A stretch of DNA of 46,579 bases, taken from NCBI GenBank assembly GCA_947476645.1, contig CANJRM010000016.1, forward strand, positions 1-46,579, given 5' to 3'. A program made the translations under genes and the position numbers. Positions 8,689 to 15,372 of the stretch are shown piece after piece. Source of the stretch: Bacteroidota bacterium (GTDB lineage: Bacteria; Bacteroidota; Bacteroidia; Chitinophagales; LD1). The notes beneath the pieces are model-generated. The model was not told the DNA's origin. It did not search any database and saw nothing but the letters and a program-made list of their open reading frames with translations. Each line of letters starts with the position of its first letter. Position 1 is the stretch's first letter.

Positions 8689-8713
8689 TGTTTTTTGTAG
8701 AGCCGTGAATTGC

Positions 8714-11098
8714 TTATTCTATCACTAACCTCTCTGTCTTTCTCACATTGCCATCTCTTAATTCAACTACATAAATACCGGCAGCAAATGTGCTTATATC
8801 AAGTGTGCTTACTCCTTCTTTTATGGAATGTTTCGGCATTATGTTTTGGCCAAGCACATCAAGCATTTGTATTTCGGCTTCAACGGTTACTCCTTCGAGT
8901 TCAATGCTTACTTCGCTGCCGTTAGCAGGGTTTGGATAAACCTTCATGATTAGTTTAGCTTCTGTATTTTCTGCATCAGCTATTCCGTTTGGATTTGCTA
9001 AACGGCATCCTACTCCTATTGCAATAGTTTTAGAAGCCGCTGTTCCTGTGCCGCAGGCATTGGTAGCTGTTATAGTCACTTTACCTGCCAGTGCTCCTGC
9101 AGTAACATCGAGTGAGTTAGTTCCTTGTCCGTTTGTGATAGTCCAGTCAGCAGGCACGGTCCAGTTATAGGTTACCGCATTGGCTACTGCTGCTACACTA
9201 TAGGTATAACTCATGGTAGGGCAAACAGGTGTTGTTCCTGTAATTACTCCCGGTGTAGCTCCTTTCTGTGTTACCGTAACGGATTTGAATGCTCCGGCTG
9301 CACAGGTGGTTACTTCCTGCACTTTGACGGTTGCCGATGCAAAGGTTGCTGGGAAATCAACCGTAATACTTGTGGTGGTTTGGCCACCGGTTATTGTTCC
9401 TCCGGTTACCACCCAGTTGTAACTATCTGCACCTATAATGGCAGCAGTAGAGTAAACTATACCTGTGGTAGTTCCGCATACATCGCTTATTGGACCCGTA
9501 ATAGCCAAAGGTGCCTTAGGCACTTTCGTTACAGCAAATGTTCTTGCGGCACTTGTGCCGGTGCAGTTAGATGCTGCTACGCTTATGTTACCGGTAGTAA
9601 AACTACCTGTAAAGGTTATTTCGGCTGCGGTAGTTCCCTGCCCTGCGGTTACCGAAGCATTAGCTGGTGCTGTCCATACATATGACGAGGCATTAGTAGC
9701 AGCGGGAATTGAATAAGTATAGGCAGCAGGGCAAACAGCCGGTGCTCCTGTAATTACATTCGGGGTTCCCGGTGTAGGTATTTTAGCAACGGTTAGTGTG
9801 CGTGCCGGGCTCGAGCCACTGCAACCATTGGCAATAACGCTTAAGGAACCGGTTGTGTAGCCCGTAAGAATTTCAACCGTAACACTATTCGTACCCTGCC
9901 CTGCTGTAATGTTTGTGTTGGCAGGTGCTGCCCATGTGTAAGATGTGGCATTGGTTACTGCTGCTACTGAGTAAGTGTAAGTTGAACCAATACATACAGC
10001 CGCGGTACCACCGATGGTGCCCGGTGTTATAGGTTTAGCCACCTTGGTTAAAGTAATCTTTTGTGAAGGGCTTGTGCCTATACAGTTTTGAGCATATACC
10101 GTAAGTGCGCCTGTGGTGAAGCTATTGGTTACCTGTAAGGTAATTTCGGTAGTGCCCTGACCGCTGAGTATAGTAGCGTTAGCAGAAGGTGAAATTACCC
10201 ATAAATAACTACTCGATAACTGAACAGGGTCAATGGAATATGTATACACAGTTGCAGGACAAATAATCGTGCTGCCTGCTATAGCCAGTGGTTTTGCAGG
10301 TGTGCCGGTAGGCATTACTGCCAGTAAAGTATAACTGCCGCCAACTGTTACGCCCAAATTGTCGGTTACAGTTACATCGTAAGTGCCTGCTCCCAAACCG
10401 GTAATATCCTGTGTAGAAGCGTTATTGCTCCAGTGATAAGTATAAGGTGCCGAACCTCCGTTAACGATAATGTTTACAAAGCCATTGTTTACTGAGCAAA
10501 CTGCGTTACCTAATACTGCCGAAACGGTATAGCAACCCTCATCAATATTACCATCGCAATTATCATCAATGCCGTTACCGCATATTTCGGTAGCACCGGG
10601 GTGTATAGCAGCATTAGAAGCAGCGCAATCCGTATTGTTTAACGAGTAGCCGCTTGGCGGTGTGTTGGCATCAACAGCGCAAACGCTTACTAAACTTCCT
10701 GCACCGTAGCCATCGCCATCGGTATCGGCATAGAAATTAAAGGACGCGTGTTTAGTTGCATCGTTGTCGTTGCAATCGCCCAGGGTGGTGGCTGTAGTTT
10801 TGTAGCCTGCACCGGGACTTGTCCATGAAGTTGTGGTGCTTACATAGTAACCATCAGCATCGGCATCTAAATACCATTTTCTTACTTCGGGTTGTTGAAA
10901 GCCTTGTGAAAGCATTTTGCCACCACCGGTAAGGGTTGGTTGAACGGGTTGACCGATGGTCCAACTGAGTGTGGCACTTCCGGCAGCCTGATAACCGCCT
11001 GTAGACGGATATACCGAGGGGCTGAGTGTTTGCGCGCTTACACCTACCCAGCTTATGTAAAAGCAGGTAAGGAGTAAAGCAAGTATTAGTTTCTTCAT
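8714..11098 (-). CDS. T9SS type A surface protein with MopE-like metal-binding motif, SprB repeat and Ig/PKD-like repeats
   Basis: A 794-residue protein. A signal peptide (1-22) is followed by a short PSVYPSTGGYQAAGSATLSWTIGQ segment often found in Bacteroidota surface proteins. Residues about 74-190 carry repeated Asp-rich motifs (WYLDADADGYY, FYADTDGDGYG) ending in EICGNGIDDNCDGNIDEGC, the MopE/thrombospondin-type-3-like calcium or copper-binding motif. One SprB-like repeat (APYTYHWSNN, LGAGTYDVTVTDN) follows near 200-255. Then come about five PKD/Ig-like units of roughly 80-90 residues, each with a YTYS and a YxWxxPA core. The end is a type A sorting domain (VYPNPANGSEVSIEL ... GIYVVELRDGNVRKTERLVIE). 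It is probably an adhesin. The gene follows the one at 11132 by 33 bp, so both are likely one transcript. Confidence 0.88.
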   Translation of the reverse strand: MKKLILALLLTCFYISWVGVSAQTLSPSVYPSTGGYQAAGSATLSWTIGQPVQPTLTGGGKMLSQGFQQPEVRKWYLDADADGYYVSTTTSWTSPGAGYKTTATTLGDCNDNDATKHASFNFYADTDGDGYGAGSLVSVCAVDANTPPSGYSLNNTDCAASNAAIHPGATEICGNGIDDNCDGNIDEGCYTVSAVLGNAVCSVNNGFVNIIVNGGSAPYTYHWSNNASTQDITGLGAGTYDVTVTDNLGVTVGGSYTLLAVMPTGTPAKPLAIAGSTIICPATVYTYSIDPVQLSSSYLWVISPSANATILSGQGTTEITLQVTNSFTTGALTVYAQNCIGTSPSQKITLTKVAKPITPGTIGGTAAVCIGSTYTYSVAAVTNATSYTWAAPANTNITAGQGTNSVTVEILTGYTTGSLSVIANGCSGSSPARTLTVAKIPTPGTPNVITGAPAVCPAAYTYSIPAATNASSYVWTAPANASVTAGQGTTAAEITFTGSFTTGNISVAASNCTGTSAARTFAVTKVPKAPLAITGPISDVCGTTTGIVYSTAAIIGADSYNWVVTGGTITGGQTTTSITVDFPATFASATVKVQEVTTCAAGAFKSVTVTQKGATPGVITGTTPVCPTMSYTYSVAAVANAVTYNWTVPADWTITNGQGTNSLDVTAGALAGKVTITATNACGTGTAASKTIAIGVGCRLANPNGIADAENTEAKLIMKVYPNPANGSEVSIELEGVTVEAEIQMLDVLGQNIMPKHSIKEGVSTLDISTFAAGIYVVELRDGNVRKTERLVIE

Positions 11099-11131
11099 AT
11101 AGTCAGATTGAGCTAATTATGATTATGTAAA

Positions 11132-12115
11132 TTATTGAGTCCATCCACCGGTAGCAGTATCCAAATCATCTATAAACTCTAAACCCGCGGGCAAAGCGAG
11201 GGAATTACCAACAAATCCTAAACGGACATTTCTCATCGAACCGGCTGGAACACCAGAAGTAGAAACAAAAATAACCGTGCTTACCCTGTTGGCCGGTATG
11301 CTAAGCGACAGAGTAGTTTGGCCACTTGCGTTTGCACTCCATGTATTGGCACCATTAAGAGAAACACTGGCTACTTCACTCCATGCTGAATAAGCTGAAT
11401 ACCAAAAATTAGGGCTCCAGGTAATAGCTGAGCCTGTAGTATTATTTATTCGAAAAAGAACAGTAACTACTTTGCCGTTAGTAGATGAGTAAGACATCCA
11501 GTCCTCGTTCATGATTAAAGCGTTTTTCTTAGCATATCCTTTTTTTGTATAGAGCGCTCTTAGCACTTCTTTATCTGAAGACATTTGATAGGCCTGCCCA
11601 TTTCCATCTGTCCATGTTGAAGGGTTTATTCCGCCAAATAAACTGGCGTCATTATTCATTGCCCAGTTACAGCATTGTTCGTAGGTACTAAAAGTTGCCC
11701 AGCGGTAAGTGGCTGTTGCATTGTTTGCATAGAGCGCGTAAGGAACACTCAACAATTGCGAAGTGCCCATTACGGTGTAAGAACTTCCACCTGCAGGGTC
11801 AAGTTCTACTTTTACATATTTAGAGCTATTGCCCCATGCTACTCCACCGAAGGTGCCGCTTACTACAGTGCCTTGCCCTATGTTGAGGTTAAACAGACCA
11901 AGAGCGTTTGTAGTGGCTGTTTGGGTTTCTTGATAAACTACTGTGCCGCTGCTGCTGCCATCGAGAATGCTGAAACGCAAAGCAATGTTTTGGTTAGCTA
12001 AAAGGTTGCCACTCGCATCTCGAGCTACTGCCTGATAAGGAAAAGTTTGCGGTACTTGTGCCAGCACAAAAAGGCAGGCAAATACAAGAGACAGGAAAAG
12101 GACATTCTTTTTCAT
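11132..12115 (-). CDS. Secreted surface protein with Bacteroidota tail-fibre/collagen-like N-terminal domain
   Basis: A 327-residue protein with a signal peptide (1-19, ending FVLAQ). Residues 20-130 (FPYQAVARDASGNLLANQNIALRFSILDG ... NSSKYVKVELD ... LLSVPYALYANNA) match a domain that commonly begins Bacteroidota secreted proteins with variable C-terminal parts. The C-terminal half is beta-rich (YSSTNGKVVTVLFRINNTTGSAITWSPNFWYS, later TTLSLSIPANRVSTVIFVSTSG), resembling a small lectin-like sandwich, but I do not recognise it. It ends DLDTATGGWTQ without a clear T9SS tail, so its export route after Sec is uncertain. It is the first gene of a two-gene unit with the MopE-motif protein and may be its surface partner. 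Confidence 0.8.
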   Translation of the reverse strand: MKKNVLFLSLVFACLFVLAQVPQTFPYQAVARDASGNLLANQNIALRFSILDGSSSGTVVYQETQTATTNALGLFNLNIGQGTVVSGTFGGVAWGNSSKYVKVELDPAGGSSYTVMGTSQLLSVPYALYANNATATYRWATFSTYEQCCNWAMNNDASLFGGINPSTWTDGNGQAYQMSSDKEVLRALYTKKGYAKKNALIMNEDWMSYSSTNGKVVTVLFRINNTTGSAITWSPNFWYSAYSAWSEVASVSLNGANTWSANASGQTTLSLSIPANRVSTVIFVSTSGVPAGSMRNVRLGFVGNSLALPAGLEFIDDLDTATGGWTQ

Positions 12116-12368
12116 GGTTTTGTTTTTAAAGGTTTGTAATTGTTTAGTTGATGTATTTGGTTTACTTGTTTTGTCAATTGCCGATTATATAAATGCACTT
12201 AACTCTGCCTGTTTAGCAGTTTTTCTATTTTAATTTATTTGTAGCCGTTTGGCAGTGTGTCAATTCAATAAAATGGTGAAAAGCTATTTGCCTTTTGTGG
12301 CAGGAATAAGCCTATAGCACCCCTTCAGTTGTGTCAACACAAAGTATGTTCTAAATTCCTTACCCCGC

Positions 12369-12392
12369 AATCACGGAAAACCGTGATTTTTT
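12369..12392 (+). terminator. Plus-strand intrinsic terminator without an assigned gene
   Basis: AATCACGG at 12369-12376, a four-A loop, CCGTGATT at 12381-12388 and a following T run. The T run is only on the plus strand, so it would end a plus-strand transcript from the region 12116-12368, where I find no ORF and no good promoter. Confidence 0.55.
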
Positions 12393-12423
12393 AAGTGCGA
12401 ATTTTGAGGTGGTTATATGCCTT

Positions 12424-12452
12424 AAAACACAAAAACCACCTCTGAAAGTGGT
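12424..12452 (-). terminator. Minus-strand terminator of module A
   Basis: On the minus strand, an AGCCACC / GGTGG(T) stem with a 9-nt loop is followed by TTTTTGTGTTTT. It lies about 35 bp past the stop of the 323-aa gene. Confidence 0.7.
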
Positions 12453-12488
12453 GGCTTTTGCTATAGTAACCAAAGCAAAATTTCTATC

Positions 12489-13460
12489 TTACTTCAACGT
12501 AATTTTAAAATGCAACGTCTCTGTTCCGCTTTGGTTCACGATAGTTATATAGCGGTGGGTGCCGTAGTCGGTAATGCCGAAGGCGGCTGCGGTAATGTTT
12601 AATTTAGCCGCATCACCGGTTACGGTTACAGGGGTGCTGTCAGTACCGTTAGCGGTGGTGGCGAGATAAACTTTGGCTGTGCCTGTGCCAAAAACTTCGA
12701 GCACTAAATCATCATCGGCTAAAAGCGTGCGGGTTACTACTGCTTTGTTTTCGTTTGGAGTCAGTGTACCGGTGAAAATGCTCTGGCGGTTTTCGCGCAG
12801 CGTGTCGAGGTCAAACAAAGGAGCAATGTCAATAGGGTTCTGATACCAGTTGTAAATGAAATAACCCACATCGCTGTATTGCAGTTTCATGGCTTCCATG
12901 CGCGAAGCATTAACGGCATTGCTTCCGCCCTTGGTGGTGGCTTTGCTGCTTTCCTGTGTGTCGCGGCTATCGTCCAAAGTAATGTAATAGGCATCTACTT
13001 CGGCTTTGGTAGCAGCAAGCGCGGCATCGGTGCCTATGGCTATGCTAAGGGCATTTACGGCATCTATACGTTCCTGAATGCTTTTGGTAGAGCCGAAAGG
13101 CGAACGGCCGTTAGGGAAGATAGCTTTGTAGCGCGGGGTATCGGGGTCATACACCAGCAATACCTGCGCCTCCCAGCGTTTTACTTTTTTGAGCAGCAGC
13201 TTTAAATTGAGGGTTACGTTCAGCGTTTCCCCCTCCTGCGTGCCGCCTGCGGCTTTCCAGGCGTTGTAGTCGGCCACTAACTGCAAGTGGGCGGTGTGGT
13301 AGCGGTTGTAAAGCGCCACAATATCGGGGTTAACGGGCAGTTCCAGCGATAGCTTTTTGAGGGCTGCATCGTGGTAGTTACTGAGCTTTACGGCTCGTTT
13401 GAAGTTTCTTGCGGTAACGTTTAGAAACTGATTGTCGATAAAGAACCAAATTCTTTCCAT
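12489..13460 (-). CDS. Module A 323-aa protein, unknown function
   Basis: A 323-residue protein with no signal peptide, lipobox or membrane segment. Residues 1-215 look helical and charged (for example LQLVADYNAWKAAGG, LLLKKVKRWEAQVLLVYDP, SIQERIDAVNALSIAIGTDAALAATKAEVDAYY). Residues about 235-323 look like a small all-beta domain (LTPNENKAVVTRTLLADDDLVLEVFGTGTAKVYL ... HRYITIVNQSGTETLHFKITLK). I recall similar unannotated Bacteroidota proteins, but no function is known to me. The start ATG lies 12 bp after the stop of the repeat ORF at 13473, so the two are cotranscribed; a terminator follows at 12424. The layout matches module B (30335-31357), whose large product is a different, 229-aa protein. 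Confidence 0.8.
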   Translation of the reverse strand: MERIWFFIDNQFLNVTARNFKRAVKLSNYHDAALKKLSLELPVNPDIVALYNRYHTAHLQLVADYNAWKAAGGTQEGETLNVTLNLKLLLKKVKRWEAQVLLVYDPDTPRYKAIFPNGRSPFGSTKSIQERIDAVNALSIAIGTDAALAATKAEVDAYYITLDDSRDTQESSKATTKGGSNAVNASRMEAMKLQYSDVGYFIYNWYQNPIDIAPLFDLDTLRENRQSIFTGTLTPNENKAVVTRTLLADDDLVLEVFGTGTAKVYLATTANGTDSTPVTVTGDAAKLNITAAAFGITDYGTHRYITIVNQSGTETLHFKITLK

Positions 13461-13472
13461 AATGGTTTGTTT

Positions 13473-13742
13473 TTAGATGAATGAATATTTATTGAATGAA
13501 GAATACGCGTGGTTTGAAACAACAGCAGTTACCGAAAAGTCGTTTTTTACTACTGTAACTCCTACAGGCATCATCTCGTTCGCGGTGGCGTCTGTTGGAG
13601 TTCCGACCTGCATCATATCGTTCGATATGGTAGTTGTAGGAGTTCCGACTTGCATCATATCGTTCGATATGGTAGTTGTAGGAGTTACAGTAGCTACCAT
13701 TTCCTTAAAAAGCATTTTTACTGAAGTTGCAGAAGTAATCAT
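13473..13742 (-). CDS. Module A short ORF with 14-residue tandem repeats
   Basis: An 89-residue frame from the ATG at 13742. Its middle is built of 14-residue units: VGTPTTTISNDMMQ, a preceding partial copy TPTTTISNDMMQ, and the diverged VGTPTDATANEMMP. It has no cysteine and no signal peptide from this start. The same frame stays open upstream to the TAG that ends the AraC gene, and that extra stretch reads as a signal-peptide-like segment (AKAHFVAIGAVACVLF), but it has no ATG. The array is also open on the plus strand (a frame from 13477), so coding strand is not proved. I chose the minus frame because module B has the same 14-residue period only on its minus strand, and because this frame ends 12 bp before the next gene. 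Confidence 0.5.
   Translation of the reverse strand: MITSATSVKMLFKEMVATVTPTTTISNDMMQVGTPTTTISNDMMQVGTPTDATANEMMPVGVTVVKNDFSVTAVVSNHAYSSFNKYSFI
13555..13697. repeat. 42-bp tandem array of module A with internal palindromes
   Basis: Units begin at GGAGTT in 13597, 13639 and 13681, with a diverged unit from about 13555. The two best units each contain CATATCG-TT-CGATATG (13614-13629 and 13656-13671). The array is bracketed by a 17-bp perfect inverted repeat: 13550-13566 (CTACTGTAACTCCTACA) against 13677-13693. Confidence 0.85.
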
Positions 13743-13810
13743 CGTTATTACCGTGTTTGCTTCGGCAAATAAAACACATGCTACAGCCCCGATTGCGACA
13801 AAGTGGGCTT

Positions 13811-13826
13811 TGGCGGTTAACCGCCA
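13811..13826. promoter_or_regulatory. 16-bp perfect palindrome between AraC-type gene and repeat ORF
   Basis: TGGCGGTTAACCGCCA lies 7 bp past the AraC-type stop codon (minus strand) and about 70 bp upstream of the repeat ORF start. No T run follows on either strand, so it is not a normal terminator. A dimer-binding operator is possible. Confidence 0.45.
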
Positions 13827-13832
13827 CTTGGG

Positions 13833-14189
13833 CTACTGCTTTGCCACCGTTTTAATAAGCACCAAAGGCAACACCCCGAACCTGCGTTTAAACAAGGCGG
13901 CAAAGTATCCGGGCTTTGTAAACCCCGCAGCTTTAGCTGCTTTGGCAACGCTGGTTACTTCCTTATTTTCAATCAATTGCTTGGCTTTAAGTAACTGATG
14001 TTCAGTAATATATTGCAGCACAGTTAAACCTGTTAATCGCTTTATTCTTCGCTCTAATGTTCTGCGCCCTGTGCCTGTTTGGTGCGCTAAAAAGAAAACC
14101 GATAAACGCGAGTCGGTTAAATGCAGAAGAATAATGCGTTTTGTTTGGCGGAACCATGCCGCTTCATTGAAAGTTGTTTTTGCTTTCAT
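13833..14189 (-). CDS. Stand-alone AraC-type DNA-binding protein
   Basis: A 118-residue protein that is almost only an AraC/XylS double helix-turn-helix. The first HTH is around residues 29-50 (LSVFFLAHQTGTGRRTLERRIKRLTG), followed by QYITEHQLLKAKQLIENK and the second HTH with the family signature VAKAAKAAGFTKPGYFAALFKRRFGVLP (residues about 82-109). No ligand-binding domain is present, so it is about a third of the usual AraC length. The N-terminus lacks some conserved residues but is intact. It is the promoter-proximal gene of module A and likely controls the repeat ORF and the 323-aa gene downstream. A large hairpin sits 6 bp before its ATG. Confidence 0.82.
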   Translation of the reverse strand: MKAKTTFNEAAWFRQTKRIILLHLTDSRLSVFFLAHQTGTGRRTLERRIKRLTGLTVLQYITEHQLLKAKQLIENKEVTSVAKAAKAAGFTKPGYFAALFKRRFGVLPLVLIKTVAKQ

Positions 14190-14195
14190 AACGTA

Positions 14196-14242
14196 GGTTT
14201 TAATGCCTGCTGCGGGCAGCAGGCAGGTGATGGATTAAAACC
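14196..14242 (-). promoter_or_regulatory. Nested hairpin in the leader of the AraC-type gene
   Basis: Outer arms GGTTTTAAT (14196-14204) and ATTAAAACC (14234-14242) enclose inner arms CCTGCTGC (14206-14213) and GCAGCAGG (14216-14223) with a 2-nt loop. In the minus-strand RNA this is a 17-bp stem with a 10-nt one-sided bulge, ending 6 nt before the ATG, where it could hide the ribosome site. It could also be a DNA operator or a dispersed palindromic repeat. Confidence 0.6.
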
Positions 14243-14355
14243 AAAAATAAAGGGTAGGGCAACAACTAGGAAATCAAAATTGAATCAAAAACAGGGAGTC
14301 CTTCAGGCGTTAAATTATCGCATAGATTAGTTGTTTTCTTATTTTATTTGCAGCC

Positions 14356-15189
14356 ATGAGAACTATTCTAACCACCGCCTTGTTTCTGCTTTCAATGGCC
14401 TCGTGCCGCTTTCCTTCCGCTGCACAAAAAGCCACCCTTTCTGACGAAACCTACGGGCCTTTCGCCCGCAATAAAATGGATGTGTATCTGCCCGGCACAC
14501 ACAGCAGCAGCACACCCGTGGTTATGCTTATACACGGTGGAGGCTGGGTAGCGGGCAATAAAACCGACTGGCCTGCCGAAGTAATTAATACCATAAAGGG
14601 CGAAGGGTATGCGGTGGCTACTATCAATTACCGCTATGCCGATGGCGATTTCCGTCATCAAATGCAGGATGTGCAAATGGCCATTAACTACATCAACAGC
14701 AAAGCCGCTGACTGGAACATAGGCACCAACCGCTTTGCGCTTATGGGCGCAAGTGCTGGCGCACATATGTCGCTCTTATACGCACATGGTTTCGATACCG
14801 CACAGGTGGTTAAAGCCGTTATATCCATGGCAGGTCCCTGCGATATGGCCGACTCTGTGTTTCAGCAGTATGCCAATAACTATTCTATTGGCTATGTGTT
14901 TCAGCAGTTTCTGGGTGCTACAGAACAAAGCAACCCGCAGGTGTATTACGATGCCAGCCCCGTTAACTATCATAAGCAGGTGCCTACCCTGTTATTTCAC
15001 GGTAGTTTAGATAACCTGGTGCCGCCTGCACACAGCCAGCGCATGTTCGACACGCTTACGGCTTATGGTGTAATTACCGACACCACATTTTTTGGAAATG
15101 CCGGGCACGATGTGGTAGGCCCCGGTTCGGTGAACATGACGCAGATATATGCCGAAGTGAAAGCCTGGCTGGCTTTGTATTTGCACTAA
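14356..15189 (+). CDS. Secreted or lipoprotein alpha/beta-hydrolase (carboxylesterase, BD-FAE/HSL-like)
   Basis: A 277-residue hydrolase. The oxyanion loop is HGGGW (about residues 60-64) and the nucleophile elbow is GASAG (about 134-138, Ser136). The acid is likely Asp in HGSLDNLVPP and the base His in GNAGHDVVGPG near the C-terminus. The N-terminus is a signal sequence with a lipobox-like SMASC; a Sec signal ending SAAQ is the alternative. The family hydrolyses esters such as acetyl or feruloyl groups on plant polysaccharide; the substrate here is unknown. It is a single gene on the plus strand, divergent from the AraC-type gene, and ends before a strong bidirectional terminator. Confidence 0.87.
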   Translation: MRTILTTALFLLSMASCRFPSAAQKATLSDETYGPFARNKMDVYLPGTHSSSTPVVMLIHGGGWVAGNKTDWPAEVINTIKGEGYAVATINYRYADGDFRHQMQDVQMAINYINSKAADWNIGTNRFALMGASAGAHMSLLYAHGFDTAQVVKAVISMAGPCDMADSVFQQYANNYSIGYVFQQFLGATEQSNPQVYYDASPVNYHKQVPTLLFHGSLDNLVPPAHSQRMFDTLTAYGVITDTTFFGNAGHDVVGPGSVNMTQIYAEVKAWLALYLH

Positions 15190-15315
15190 CAGTTCGCAAT
15201 TGCTTTGATAAATATTTCTGCCTTTTAGCCTTTGTTTTAAGCCGGGAGTTTCGTACTGCAACTTTGGGTAGAGCAGCATAAACAGGCAAGCAAAAGTAAA
15301 CTATCGATATTCCTG

Positions 15316-15361
15316 AAAAACAGAAAAGCCCCCCAATTACTCGGGGGGCTTTTCTGTTTTT
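15316..15361. terminator. Strong bidirectional intrinsic terminator
   Basis: AAAAACAGAAAAGCCCCCC at 15316-15334 pairs perfectly with 15343-15361 across an 8-nt loop. The A and T runs on both sides make it work for the hydrolase gene (plus) and the PhoD-like gene (minus). Confidence 0.92.
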
Positions 15362-15372
15362 AAAGCTAGAGA

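Larger units (their letters stand above)
12116..12488. other. 373-bp gene-free region with two terminators
   Basis: No convincing ORF. It holds the upstream region of the gene at 12115 (minus), a plus-strand terminator at 12369-12392 with no assigned gene, a short TTGTG-tcaa-CACAA hairpin near 12329-12342, and the minus-strand terminator of module A at 12424-12452. Confidence 0.7.

Noticed and set aside
13477-13998. A 173-codon plus-strand frame across module A
   Set aside because: It runs antisense through most of the AraC-type gene, which has clear family motifs, and owes its length to the stop-free 42-bp array. The matching module B has no plus-strand counterpart.
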